Part shown: positions 6,516 through 16,132 of the stretch, one piece after another | Layout: every line of letters starts with the position of its first letter | Numbering within the stretch: the first letter of the stretch is position 1 | Assembly: GCA_025996895.1 (NCBI GenBank) | Contig: BNTW01000044.1 | Location: 1-23,943, forward strand | Direction: 5' to 3' | From: Bacteroidia bacterium | GTDB lineage: Bacteria; Bacteroidota; Bacteroidia; Bacteroidales; Azobacteroidaceae | Length of the DNA: 23,943 nucleotides | Translations under genes and position numbers: made by a program | The notes under the pieces: generated by a model | What the model was told of the DNA's origin: nothing | Database searches by the model: none | Seen by the model: the letters and a program-made list of their open reading frames with translations, nothing else

Positions 6516-9347
6516 TTACTGTATTACCTTCATCTCTTTGCCTGCATATTCAACTGTCTTTGCCGGATTTTTTTTGCCTTCTTTCGTAATCCATTCGATG
6601 GTAAATGTCCGTTTTTCGTGCATACCGTTAAATTGGCCGTTGCGCTCGCCGATGGTCAGACTCTTGGAAGCTTCGTCGTAAGTAAATTTAATCGTAGAAT
6701 ATGCACCTTTTTCGTAATTGTAATTTGTGCCTTCATCTTCATACAACGTAAATTCACCGTTCGCGCCGGTATAAACTTTCAGCGTTAAATCGGTTTGCAC
6801 TTCTTTGGTCGATTGAATTTCCTGTCCCACCGGCAAAATCGAGCCGGCACACACAAACAACGGAATGCGTTCATAGGGCGCGGAAACCGTCAGCGTTTGT
6901 CCACCGGCGATGGATTTATTCGTTTCAAAATCGTACCAATCTGTTCCTGCCGGAAAATAAACCGGACGCGAAATTGCATTGTAAGTATAAACCGGACAAA
7001 CCATTAAAGCACTACCGAACATGTATTGGTCGCTGATATTGTGCGTCTGCTTGTCGGCCGTAAAATCCATCACCAACGCCCGCATAATCGTATAATCATT
7101 GAAATAAGTCATGCCCGCCAGCGAATAAATGTACGGCATAAGACGGTAGCGAAGTTTCGTGTAATAAACCATGCTGTTATAGGTCGGACTTCCTGCCGGC
7201 GAGAGGTTGTAAATTTCGCGGTAAGGATATTGTCCATGACTGCGGAACAACGGACAGAATGCGCCGAATTGAAACCAGCGCGTATTCAGTTCGCGCCATT
7301 CCTTCAAATCTTCGGAGCCTTCTTTGGCCTGTTCGTAGCGTCGTTCCACGCAAAAGCCACCGATGTCCATTGTCCAATACGGAATGCCCGCCATCGCATA
7401 ATTCAATCCGGCCGGTATCTGCGCTTTCATGTCTTCCCAGCGTGTGCCGATGTCGCCACTCCACGTAGCAGTCGAATAGCGTTGCAAGCCGGCAAACCCC
7501 GAACGAGTAAGCAAAAACACGCGATCGTCGGGATTCTCCGCACGCTGTCCTTCGTAAATTGCCTGCGCATTCACCAACGCATAAGCATTAAAATATTTGA
7601 TCGAAGAGCCTAACGCAATCGGATTAATCAACGCTTTGCGGTATTCCATACTCGAATTGGAAAGAATATCCGGCTCGGAAGCATCCATCCACCAGGCATC
7701 GATACCTTTGGAGTACAATTTTTCGTTGATCTGCTTCCAAAATAATTTGCGTGCGCCCTCGCTGTAAGCATCGTAGAAACCGCCGATATAGCCTTTGCCA
7801 ATCCAATCGCGGATACTGTCTTTTACGGCGCGGTTGAACATCCATCCTTCTTTGTCAAAAGCTTTGTAATTGTCTGTCGTATAATAAAATTTCGGCCAGA
7901 CGGAAATCATAATCCGCGCATTCAATGCGTGAATGCTATCGACCATGCCTTTGGGGTCGGGAAAACGCGCCGCGTCGAAATCGTGACTTCCCCAAGCATC
8001 TTCCGGCCAATACGACCAATCCTGCACGATGTTGTCAATCGGAATTTGCCTTTTTCTATACTCTTTGAGAGCGTCCAAAATCTCGTCCTGCGTCTTGTAG
8101 CGTTCGCGGCTCTGCCAGAAACCCATCGCCCATTTGGGCATCACCTGCGATTTTCCGGTTACGGTGCGGTAGCCTTTAATTACGTCGTCCATCGAGTTGC
8201 CCCGAATAAAATAATAATCGATTTCGTCGCCCATTTCCGACCACAGCGATAGTTGGTTTTGTTCTTCGGTCGATTTCGGGCTTAACGCTTTCAGTCCGAT
8301 GTAGGAAACTCCGCCATCGGGCTTCCAATCCAATTTAATTTTACGACGATCGCCCGCTTGCATATCCACTGTAAATTTATAACTGTTCGGATTCCAAGCC
8401 GTTCGCCAACGTTCAGGCACAATCACTTGTCCGTCCAGATAAACCGTTGTATATCCGGCATAATACAAAATAAAATGATATTGTCCGCTTTCCTGTGCTT
8501 CCAAGTCACCTTCCCACGTTATACGCGAATTGTAGAAAGGAAAATCGGCCGGAAAATTTTTAACCGTTTCTATATTTTCATAATCTATTCCGGCTTCCGT
8601 TCTTTCCATAAAAACAGTATTTGGGTCGGCATTGACCAGGTAAGTTGCTGTCAATCCGCCTTCTTGGCCGTTTTTGTCATACAATTTAAATTGGTCGAGA
8701 TTGGCGTAGGGGCGGTTGTCGCCAAAGCGCGTCAATGAATAATTGTCCCACAAAATGCCGTAATTCTTGCTCGACACAACAAACGGAACGGACACTTTGG
8801 TATTGTATTGATAAAGCGTTTCATTTTTTCCTTTATAATTAAATTCGTCGGATTGGTGTTGTCCCAGTCCGAAAAACGCCTCATCATCGGGCGATTGGAA
8901 AACTTGTTGCAACGAATAGGCTTTTTTCCCTTCCACTTCGATGGGCAAAAATGACTTTCCCGCGCCTTTGTTTTCAGCCAGCAAAACAGTTCCGTCCAAA
9001 TCGGTAAAAACAACTTCTCCGGTTTTCAGGGACACAATTGCCTGTGTGGCAGCAGTTTTCAAAACAACATTCTCACCGTCTTCTGCTATCTCCCATCCTT
9101 TCGACTGCGTTTTGTCATACACCGTTATTAAACTTTTTTTGTCAGAAAACTTGTTTTCAGGCGTTGCCGTAACGTGTATAATCTCTTCCGTAACAACCTG
9201 TAAGCGAATTTTTTTTGCTGATTGCGAACTATCGGATTTCAAATTGACAATTATCCCATCGTCCATTTTTTTATATGCACGCTGCTGACAACCGGCAAGG
9301 ATAACCGCCAGTATAATCCCTACTGAAATGATTTTTGTGTTTTTCAT
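6516..9347 (-). CDS. GH31 alpha-xylosidase lipoprotein with PA14 insert
   Basis: A 943-residue exported glycoside hydrolase. Residues 1-20 form a lipoprotein signal (VILAGC, Cys20). A GH31 N-terminal beta-sandwich (about 45-230) is interrupted by a PA14 domain (about 230-360, with GQYHFILYYAGYTTVYLDGQ). The catalytic barrel follows (about 400-750). The GH31 nucleophile is Asp555 in WWMDASEPD and the acid/base is Asp632 in TWSGDIGTRWEDM. The C-terminal beta domains run to the end. A PA14 insert within GH31 is the architecture of alpha-xylosidases such as those in Bacteroides and Cellvibrio xyloglucan loci, which remove xylose from the non-reducing end of xyloglucan oligosaccharides. It is last in a five-gene operon, 6 nt after the GH3 gene, a typical xyloglucan partner. 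A broader alpha-glucosidase activity is not excluded. Confidence 0.88.
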   Translation of the reverse strand: MKNTKIISVGIILAVILAGCQQRAYKKMDDGIIVNLKSDSSQSAKKIRLQVVTEEIIHVTATPENKFSDKKSLITVYDKTQSKGWEIAEDGENVVLKTAATQAIVSLKTGEVVFTDLDGTVLLAENKGAGKSFLPIEVEGKKAYSLQQVFQSPDDEAFFGLGQHQSDEFNYKGKNETLYQYNTKVSVPFVVSSKNYGILWDNYSLTRFGDNRPYANLDQFKLYDKNGQEGGLTATYLVNADPNTVFMERTEAGIDYENIETVKNFPADFPFYNSRITWEGDLEAQESGQYHFILYYAGYTTVYLDGQVIVPERWRTAWNPNSYKFTVDMQAGDRRKIKLDWKPDGGVSYIGLKALSPKSTEEQNQLSLWSEMGDEIDYYFIRGNSMDDVIKGYRTVTGKSQVMPKWAMGFWQSRERYKTQDEILDALKEYRKRQIPIDNIVQDWSYWPEDAWGSHDFDAARFPDPKGMVDSIHALNARIMISVWPKFYYTTDNYKAFDKEGWMFNRAVKDSIRDWIGKGYIGGFYDAYSEGARKLFWKQINEKLYSKGIDAWWMDASEPDILSNSSMEYRKALINPIALGSSIKYFNAYALVNAQAIYEGQRAENPDDRVFLLTRSGFAGLQRYSTATWSGDIGTRWEDMKAQIPAGLNYAMAGIPYWTMDIGGFCVERRYEQAKEGSEDLKEWRELNTRWFQFGAFCPLFRSHGQYPYREIYNLSPAGSPTYNSMVYYTKLRYRLMPYIYSLAGMTYFNDYTIMRALVMDFTADKQTHNISDQYMFGSALMVCPVYTYNAISRPVYFPAGTDWYDFETNKSIAGGQTLTVSAPYERIPLFVCAGSILPVGQEIQSTKEVQTDLTLKVYTGANGEFTLYEDEGTNYNYEKGAYSTIKFTYDEASKSLTIGERNGQFNGMHEKRTFTIEWITKEGKKNPAKTVEYAGKEMKVIQ

Positions 9348-9353
9348 GTTGTT

Positions 9354-11507
9354 TTATTTTAATGTTATTTTCTTTACTAATCGAATATCGGCCGACGATG
9401 CGCCGACCATCACATTCACGTTTCCTTCTTCAATAAGAAACGTGTCTTTTTCTTCAAGTTCAAAAGTAACGGTTTTACTTTCCCCTTTCGGTATCATGAG
9501 TCGTTTAAAACCTTTTAACTGCTTGATTGGGCGTGTTATTTTTGAATTGGGATACGAAACATATAATTGAACCACTTCCTCGCCATCTCGGTCACCCGTG
9601 TTTTTTACATTAACCGATATATTGACCGATTTATCTTCATCAATGGCAGAATGGGAAAAGGTAAGGTCGGAATAAACAAATTTCGTATAACTTAATCCAT
9701 ATCCGAACGAATAGAGCGGTCTTTCTTTAAAATACATATACGTCCGTCCGTTGCGAATGTCATAATCCATCATCGGAGGCAGGTCGGCAATGCTTTTCAC
9801 CCATGTTTGGCTTGTTCTGCCGGCCGGATTGTATTTGCCGAAAATCACGTCGGCCAATCCGTTACCCAATTCCTGACTGTTATTCGTAATATGCAGAATG
9901 GCGGACAAATTTTCCTGCGACCAATTAATAGCAAACGGAAAACTGCTGACTAAAACCAAAACGGTGTTCGGATTGGCTTTATATACCACTTTGGCAAGGT
10001 CTTCCTGTTCCAACGTCAAAGCTTTGCGGTCGATAGCTTCCCGTCCGTCGCTGGGAACAGGGGAATATTTCCATTTCGGGTCTGTCCCATAAACATGATT
10101 ACCGATGCAAACAATTGCAATATCCGCCTTTTGAGCAGCTATAACGGCTTTGTCTATTTCATTTGTCGGCTCATAATATACTTCTACCCCGTTGCCGACC
10201 GCATTTCGGATACCTTGCAAGATACTCACCGTATAAGCAGGCGTTCCGCTATACCAATCCAACAGCACTTCGTCTGCACGAGGACCAATAACTGCAATGG
10301 ATTTTATCTTCTTTTTATCCAACGGAAGAAGGTTTTTATCATTTTTAAGCAGAACGACCGATTTGGCTGTTACCAAACGCACAAAGTCATGCACTTTTGC
10401 TTTAGACCACGGAGAAATCGTATCCGTAACGCCAATGTGCGCGTAGGGCGTTTTAGTCTGGTCGCCATCGAGCAATCCCAACCGGAGAGCAATATAAAAA
10501 TTGCCTCGAATAGCTTTGTCGATGTCTTTTTCGGACAGCAAACCATTTTCCAATGCTTCATATATCGAAGGACGATAATTGTCAAGAAATTGCCCGACAC
10601 CGGCCTTAACAATAGCTGCAGCCCCTTCTGTATGAGTAGGATAGGATTTATGAGCAGTAATTAACAAATTTAATGCCCCGCCGTCTGTGCAAATAATCCC
10701 TTTCATATTCCATTCCTTACGGATTTTCTCCAGAACGGGGTGAATGGTCATAGGAATACCGTTCCACGCATTGTAAGACGCCATAAATGCCTGTGAGCCA
10801 CCTTTTTCTATTCCTTTGCGAAACGCATAAGAATAATATTCATGAAACAGCCGGTCGTCGAAATTGGAAGAAGTTGAATCGCGCCCGTCCTCATTGCTGT
10901 TAGCCAGAAAATGTTTCATTAAAGACGCGGACTTCCAGTATTTGGGATTGTCGCCCTGCAATCCTTTTACAAAAGCGACCGTCATTTCCGACACAAGATA
11001 TGGGTCTTCGCCAAAACTTTCTTCGGTACGCCCCCATCGCGGGTCACGCGCCAAATCAGCATTCGGCGCACGCATCACTAATCCGCCTTTTTTGTATTTT
11101 TCATTTTGTGTATAAAAGCGAATTTCCGTTGCTTCCCTATCGGCAACTTTTTGTATCAATTCCGTATCCCACGTTTCACCCAATCCGTAGGCTTGCGGAA
11201 AAATAGTAGTCGGATACACGTCAGGCACACGTTGGTAGTTTTCCATTTTAAAACCGCCCCAATTACCAGGGCCGCCCAACGCCATACCATGTAATCCTTC
11301 AGAGTGTCCTGTGGCACGTATACCCAATCGGGGAACGCCCAAATTAGTAGATAAGGCATTGATTTTTTCATCAATCGTCATTAACGACAATAAATTATCC
11401 AAACGCTCCTCGTCGCTCAACGTGGTATTTTGAAAAGGATAGACATATTGAGCGGAAAGGGAAATATTCGCCAATAACGCAAAAGCGATTGTTATAAAAA
11501 ATTTCAT
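9354..11507 (-). CDS. Exported GH3 beta-glycosidase (beta-glucosidase/beta-xylosidase group)
   Basis: A 717-residue GH3 enzyme with a Sec signal peptide (1-19, ending LSA; no lipobox). The TIM-barrel domain contains RDPRWGRTEESFGEDPYL (about 154-171), the substrate-binding KHF (198-200) and the catalytic nucleophile Asp275 in GIICTDGGA. The alpha/beta sandwich follows (about 385-600), and a fibronectin-III-like domain closes the protein (about 630-710, starting near KSVNISVNVKNTGDRDGEE). Such enzymes release beta-linked glucose or xylose from oligosaccharides in the periplasm. The TDGGA nucleophile loop is closer to the xylosidase-like GH3 branch than to the common SDW form, so the exact sugar is uncertain. 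Pairing with the PA14-GH31 gene suggests successive trimming of xyloglucan fragments. Its start lies 11 nt after the GH57 stop. Confidence 0.88.
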   Translation of the reverse strand: MKFFITIAFALLANISLSAQYVYPFQNTTLSDEERLDNLLSLMTIDEKINALSTNLGVPRLGIRATGHSEGLHGMALGGPGNWGGFKMENYQRVPDVYPTTIFPQAYGLGETWDTELIQKVADREATEIRFYTQNEKYKKGGLVMRAPNADLARDPRWGRTEESFGEDPYLVSEMTVAFVKGLQGDNPKYWKSASLMKHFLANSNEDGRDSTSSNFDDRLFHEYYSYAFRKGIEKGGSQAFMASYNAWNGIPMTIHPVLEKIRKEWNMKGIICTDGGALNLLITAHKSYPTHTEGAAAIVKAGVGQFLDNYRPSIYEALENGLLSEKDIDKAIRGNFYIALRLGLLDGDQTKTPYAHIGVTDTISPWSKAKVHDFVRLVTAKSVVLLKNDKNLLPLDKKKIKSIAVIGPRADEVLLDWYSGTPAYTVSILQGIRNAVGNGVEVYYEPTNEIDKAVIAAQKADIAIVCIGNHVYGTDPKWKYSPVPSDGREAIDRKALTLEQEDLAKVVYKANPNTVLVLVSSFPFAINWSQENLSAILHITNNSQELGNGLADVIFGKYNPAGRTSQTWVKSIADLPPMMDYDIRNGRTYMYFKERPLYSFGYGLSYTKFVYSDLTFSHSAIDEDKSVNISVNVKNTGDRDGEEVVQLYVSYPNSKITRPIKQLKGFKRLMIPKGESKTVTFELEEKDTFLIEEGNVNVMVGASSADIRLVKKITLK

Positions 11508-11518
11508 AATCTAAAATG

Positions 11519-12835
11519 CTAACTATCCGCCTTTTTCTTTGTCGTACTTGTTGTTGTTTTCTTGCTTTCTTTCAATTTCCTTTCCAGCCGTTTGATTTCC
11601 TTTTCCTGATTGAGAATGGTTGTCAATAAAGCGTTTAGTTCCTCATTTTCAACTCCTTCGGGGAATTGCCCATGCACACGGTCGATAAAATCGCTCAAGA
11701 TATTCATATAATTATTGAAAGCGTCGTAAGCATTTTCGTACGGACTATATACGCTCGGCCCCGAAAACAGTTTTGTACTCATATAATTGAAATGGTCGCT
11801 CGCTTGCAGATAATTCCAATCCTGCAAAATGCGCCGGTCGCTGACCAAGTGGACTTTTTCGGCAATGCTGTACAATTTATTAACTGCTTCTTTTTGAAGC
11901 ATATTACCCAACCACGGACTCGTATCTTTTTCTTCGCCCGCCCACGAACAGGGATAAGGCACAGCCAATTCGCCCACAGATTTTAGTGTTTGAGAAACTT
12001 CTGTCGGCGTGGAAAATCCGATACCTTTGGCCAAAGCAAAACGCGGAATAGCTCTAAAAAACTCAAAAATACCGGTCGAAGCCGATTGCAAACCGCCCAG
12101 CACATCATAATTAATAAAAATATTAATCAGTTGTTCGGATTCGGGAGTCGCGGCAATCCAATTCACCAACTTGTCAGCTACAAGCGGATATTCACTCCAG
12201 TCGTAATTAGAAAAACGATAGGAAATATCGTCGCTAAACCGCATGTTACGCGTCAGCAGTTTCAGCTTGGGTGCGGAAGCCGAAGCATACAAATAATTCG
12301 GGCTTTTCCAACCCAAAACATGTTTCGCGCCTTCGGTCAGCATGGTTTTAAAGCCCATTCCGGCCACTTGCAAGGCAATATCATCCGAGTAAATCAGCTC
12401 GGTGTTGCGGAACACTTTCGGTTTTTGCCCGAAAAGCAACTCAATCTTTTCGACATGCGCCTTCACTTGTTTTTTAAATTCTTCCGGGTCGGTGAGCGAA
12501 GCCAACGAATGGTCGTAGGTTTCCGCCAGAAATTCCACACAACCGGTTTTTGCCAATTCTTTGAATTGCTCAATCGCCTCAGGCACATAGACTTCCAGCT
12601 GTTCCAAGAGCACGCCCGAAATCGAAAACGCCACCTTAAACTTGCCGTTATATTCTTTAATCATGTCCAGCAACAGATCGTTGGCCGGAAAATACGTGCG
12701 TTCCGCAATTCCGCGAATAATATCTTCATTCGAGAAATCATCATAATAGTAATGATCCGCTCCAATATCAAAAAAACGATACCTCTTAAGCCGGAAAGGC
12801 TGATGAATCTGAAAATAAAAACAAATGGTTTTCAT
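11519..12835 (-). CDS. GH57 alpha-amylase-like protein with altered acid/base residue
   Basis: A 438-residue cytoplasmic protein without a signal peptide. GH57 landmarks are present: HQP (11-13) near the N-terminus, CVEFLAETYDHSLASL (99-114), the nucleophile Glu146 in FRNTELIYSDD, and a TGIFEF segment after region 4. Region 4, which in GH57 carries the acid/base Asp (DYETFG or similar), here reads FINYDVLGG, placing Asn242 at the Asp position. The DNA codon is AAT. The C-terminus is a Lys/Thr-rich coiled tail (about 395-438). It lies between the GT4 gene (5 nt upstream) and the GH3 gene. The debranching enzyme, GT4 and GH57 trio is a common Bacteroidales glycogen cluster. As I recall, Bacteroides GH57 homologues lacking catalytic residues have been described. 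The protein may be an inactive or altered alpha-glucan-binding partner rather than an amylase. Confidence 0.85.
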   Translation of the reverse strand: MKTICFYFQIHQPFRLKRYRFFDIGADHYYYDDFSNEDIIRGIAERTYFPANDLLLDMIKEYNGKFKVAFSISGVLLEQLEVYVPEAIEQFKELAKTGCVEFLAETYDHSLASLTDPEEFKKQVKAHVEKIELLFGQKPKVFRNTELIYSDDIALQVAGMGFKTMLTEGAKHVLGWKSPNYLYASASAPKLKLLTRNMRFSDDISYRFSNYDWSEYPLVADKLVNWIAATPESEQLINIFINYDVLGGLQSASTGIFEFFRAIPRFALAKGIGFSTPTEVSQTLKSVGELAVPYPCSWAGEEKDTSPWLGNMLQKEAVNKLYSIAEKVHLVSDRRILQDWNYLQASDHFNYMSTKLFSGPSVYSPYENAYDAFNNYMNILSDFIDRVHGQFPEGVENEELNALLTTILNQEKEIKRLERKLKESKKTTTSTTKKKADS

Positions 12836-12840
12836 ATCTT

Positions 12841-14103
12841 TTATTGTTTTAATACTTGATTATATATTTCCCGGACTTTCCAGCCGGCTTTTTCCCACGT
12901 GATTTGATCGACTTCGTTTTTTCCTTCCAATTGAAGATATTCCGCCATGCCGGGATAGGTGATAATGGAATACATCGCATCTGCCATCGCTTCGATGTCC
13001 CAATAATCGGTCTTAATGGCTTTCTCCAAAATCTCGGCACAACCCGACTGCTTGGAAATAATCGTCGGTACCCCGCACTGCATCGCTTCCAACGGCGAAA
13101 TACCAAAGGGTTCGGAAACCGAAGGCATTACATAGACATCGCTCGATTTCAACACTTCATATACCTGCGTCCCTTTCATAAAACCGGTGAAATGAAACCG
13201 GTCGGAAATGCACCGTTGAGCCGCCAGCCGTATCATTTGATTCATCATATCACCGTTACCCGCCATCACAAAACGAACATTATCCGTCTTTTTCAACACT
13301 TTAGCCGCCGCTTCCACAAAATATTCGGGGCCTTTCTGCATCGTAATCCGTCCCAAAAATGTAACGACTTTGTCTTTTGTCCCTTTTTTTGATTGAATGG
13401 TCGCTATTTCCGAATTTAAAGGCTCGACGGCATTATGCACAGTCGTTACTTTGCGCGGATCTTGATGATATTTTTCGATGACGATGTTGCGCGTCAGGTT
13501 GCTCACCGTAATAATATGGTCGGCATGATCCATCCCGTCTTTTTCAATTCCATAGACGGTGGGATTTACCTTACCGCGACTTCGGTCGAAATCGGTCGCA
13601 TGTACGTGAATGACCAGCGGTTTGCCAGTAACGGTTTTCGCATGAATACCCGCCGGATAAGTCAGCCAATCGTGCGAATGAATGACATCGCATTCGACCG
13701 TCCGGGCAATGACGCCCGCCACAATCGAATAATTATTGATTTCTTCGAGTAAATTATCGGGATAACGGCCGGAAAAACCAATACAGCCCAAATCATTGAC
13801 CGGATAATAGCTGAAATCGGCATAGATATGATTACGCAAATCATAATACAACTGCGTATCCATGTATTTCCCGACCCGTTCCTTCACTTTCTCCCACGGT
13901 ACATTTTTCCACACCACCGGCGTATTGCACGCCCCAATCAAGCGCAGGAAACTTTGGTCTTCGTCACCCCATGGCTTGGGCATCACAAACGTAATCTCCA
14001 TATCCGTCTGCAACGCCATTCCCTTCGTCAAACCGTAGCTCGCCGTTCCTAATCCTCCTAAAATATGGGGCGGAAATTCCCAACCGAACATTAAAGCTTT
14101 CAT
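12841..14103 (-). CDS. GT4-family glycogen/starch synthase-like glycosyltransferase
   Basis: A 420-residue cytoplasmic retaining glycosyltransferase with the GT-B fold. The N-terminal domain opens with MFGWEFPPHILGGLGTASYG, the glycine-rich donor-side loop. DVIHSHDWLTYPAG (139-152) is the conserved HDW segment. The C-terminal domain has FLGRITMQKGPEYF (249-262) and the EX7E motif EPFGISPLE (Glu331, Glu339) that binds the nucleotide sugar. It most likely extends alpha-1,4-glucan chains from UDP- or ADP-glucose. It lies 4 nt after the debranching enzyme and 5 nt before the GH57 gene, so the three should be co-translated. Donor preference cannot be read from the sequence. Confidence 0.88.
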   Translation of the reverse strand: MKALMFGWEFPPHILGGLGTASYGLTKGMALQTDMEITFVMPKPWGDEDQSFLRLIGACNTPVVWKNVPWEKVKERVGKYMDTQLYYDLRNHIYADFSYYPVNDLGCIGFSGRYPDNLLEEINNYSIVAGVIARTVECDVIHSHDWLTYPAGIHAKTVTGKPLVIHVHATDFDRSRGKVNPTVYGIEKDGMDHADHIITVSNLTRNIVIEKYHQDPRKVTTVHNAVEPLNSEIATIQSKKGTKDKVVTFLGRITMQKGPEYFVEAAAKVLKKTDNVRFVMAGNGDMMNQMIRLAAQRCISDRFHFTGFMKGTQVYEVLKSSDVYVMPSVSEPFGISPLEAMQCGVPTIISKQSGCAEILEKAIKTDYWDIEAMADAMYSIITYPGMAEYLQLEGKNEVDQITWEKAGWKVREIYNQVLKQ

Positions 14104-14107
14104 ATTA

Positions 14108-16039
14108 TCACTTGTAGTTTTCCAATAATTTCAACACTCGCAAAATCGACGCTACATTCATGGCAAAAGAAATCGCACCTCGACTCTGAAACGGCGGATT
14201 GCCGTCAAACAATTCGGAGAGCGAACCGATGCAATGCGTGTTCATTTCCTCATCCAAGCCAATCAACATGCGTTCGGCAAACGACACACCGCTGTATTGA
14301 TACAATCGCAGATAAGCGTCCAAATAAAAGCCCAGCAACCACGGCCACACCGTTCCCTGATGATATGCCAAGTCGCGTTCGTATTGCGGCCCAATATAAT
14401 AAGGACGATAACCTTCGCTTTTCGGACTTAACGATCGAATGCCTTTAGGCGTTAATAACTCTTTGGTTACAATGTTCAACACTGTGCGTTTCTGGCTTCT
14501 ACTCAACGGCGAATAATCCAGCGCGACGGCAAACAGCATGTTCGGGCGCACACTCCAATCCACATAGTTGCGATCAACATAATCATATAAATAACCGTAA
14601 CCATTGACAAACGTTTCGACGAACGATACCGCTGTGCGCGAGGCCATTTCTTCCCATAATTTTGCTTTTTCTTCTTCCGCAAACAATTCAGCCGAAAATT
14701 TCAACGCATTGTACCACAACGCATTAAATTCAACTATATAACCTGAACGCGGAACAATCGGCTTGCCTTCCGACGTAGAATTCAGCCATGTAATCGCTTT
14801 CTCCCGGCCGTCGGCATACAATAAACCATTGCTTTCCAACATCAAATTCGGATGCTTGTTATCCGTAATATATTGAATAATTTCCTGCACAATCGCACCG
14901 TAACGTTCGCGACACTGCGCCGGAGAAGTCGCTTTTGCATATTGCTGTATCGCCCAAATTGCCCACAACAGCACATCAGGCAAATCGATTTCCTGAATAA
15001 CTTTATCAGGCCTGCCGTCTTTCATAAAATTGTGCAAGGCAGGAACAGCCGTATCCATCAATTTCTCAAAACGCACAGGGTCGTCAATAGCCAGCGAACA
15101 GCCCGGCATAGCCACGAACAAATCCCGCGCCCGCACCTTAAACCACGGATAGCCGGCCAACAAATACGCATCATTTTCGGTCGGACGATAATAAAGTTGT
15201 TGTGCCGAATTTTTCAGGCAATTATAAAAACTGTCACGAGGAATGCGCGTATGGGCTTCGGTATCAAACATTTCAACAACTCGCGAAGTGTCTACCGGCG
15301 TATCTCCACCCGAAAAATAAACCGCTTCGCCCTTTTCAATTTCCAACTCAAAATAACCCGGAACATACAAATCTTCCTGATACGGAAAACCGCGTTCCAA
15401 TTCTTTGGAATATTCGATATTTTTGTACCAATCGGGCTGAAAAACAAAGCGCACCGGCTTACTGAACTGCATATTCAAATCGGGATAACCCGCATACATA
15501 CGGGTTTTGATACCATTTTCGATTTCCGTATAATCCCGGCTGGCAACCGGATTGGCATACGTGAGCGAATTAACATTACGGAACGCCAAAAACGGCCTGA
15601 AACGCAATGTGGTCGGCGAATGCGCGTCCAGCAACGTATATTTAATTAAAATACGGTTTTCATAAGCCGTAAAAACTTTTTCTTTGGACAAAATCACTCC
15701 ACCCACGCGATAAATCGTTTTGGGCAGGTTGTCGAATTCAAATTGACGCACATATTTATGTCCGTTCGGACTGAAATGGTCATTATCGAACTGATGAACG
15801 CCCAGATTAAATTCCGCTTCGTGCTGAATGACTGTTTCGTCGAGCGAAGAAAGCAAGACATGATTATCTTCGTCTAACTGCGGAACAGGACAGACCAATA
15901 AACCATGATATTTGCGTGTGTTGCAATCCACAATCGTTGTAGAATGGTATGCCCCGCCCCGATTAGTGCGCAGAATTTCCCTTTTCAACGATTCTTCCAA
16001 ATTAATAAGCAGTGTTTTATCGAATTTTAAATACCCCAT
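14108..16039 (-). CDS. Glycogen debranching enzyme (amylo-alpha-1,6-glucosidase)
   Basis: A 643-residue cytoplasmic enzyme. The N-terminal glycogen-debranching domain (about 15-225) includes GAYHSTTIVDCNTRKYHGLL, which matches the family start. The C-terminal (alpha/alpha)6 barrel (about 285-640) has GYPWFKVRARDLFVAMPG, holding the conserved WF and RD pair, then PRSGYIVEFNALWYNAL and YHQGTVWPWLLGFYLDAYL. It hydrolyses alpha-1,6 branch points of glycogen. It is first in the five-gene operon. GCAAGGATT just before the ATG is an unusually good Shine-Dalgarno match for this phylum, and a promoter lies 33 nt upstream. The next gene starts 4 nt after its stop. Confidence 0.9.
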   Translation of the reverse strand: MGYLKFDKTLLINLEESLKREILRTNRGGAYHSTTIVDCNTRKYHGLLVCPVPQLDEDNHVLLSSLDETVIQHEAEFNLGVHQFDNDHFSPNGHKYVRQFEFDNLPKTIYRVGGVILSKEKVFTAYENRILIKYTLLDAHSPTTLRFRPFLAFRNVNSLTYANPVASRDYTEIENGIKTRMYAGYPDLNMQFSKPVRFVFQPDWYKNIEYSKELERGFPYQEDLYVPGYFELEIEKGEAVYFSGGDTPVDTSRVVEMFDTEAHTRIPRDSFYNCLKNSAQQLYYRPTENDAYLLAGYPWFKVRARDLFVAMPGCSLAIDDPVRFEKLMDTAVPALHNFMKDGRPDKVIQEIDLPDVLLWAIWAIQQYAKATSPAQCRERYGAIVQEIIQYITDNKHPNLMLESNGLLYADGREKAITWLNSTSEGKPIVPRSGYIVEFNALWYNALKFSAELFAEEEKAKLWEEMASRTAVSFVETFVNGYGYLYDYVDRNYVDWSVRPNMLFAVALDYSPLSRSQKRTVLNIVTKELLTPKGIRSLSPKSEGYRPYYIGPQYERDLAYHQGTVWPWLLGFYLDAYLRLYQYSGVSFAERMLIGLDEEMNTHCIGSLSELFDGNPPFQSRGAISFAMNVASILRVLKLLENYK

Positions 16040-16072
16040 AATCCTTGCTAATGTAGTTTTTCAAATCAGGAC

Positions 16073-16103
16073 GAAAAGTACAACGAAAAATCGAAACTTG
16101 CAA
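16073..16103 (-). promoter_or_regulatory. Promoter of the glycogen/GH operon
   Basis: Minus-strand TACTTTTC (16073-16080) matches the -7 box except for the last base, and TTG (16101-16103) lies 20 bp upstream as a -33 box. It is the only good candidate ahead of the five-gene operon. Confidence 0.5.
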
Positions 16104-16132
16104 GTATAAAGAGAAAATAAATTATGGCACAG

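Noticed and set aside
11990..12859. Long antisense open frame (289 codons) opposite the GH57 gene
   Set aside because: Arg/His/Phe-rich mirror of a well-supported coding frame with no motif or promoter of its own.
14852..15649. Antisense open frame (265 codons) opposite the debranching enzyme gene
   Set aside because: Low-complexity shadow of the real gene, no recognisable domain.
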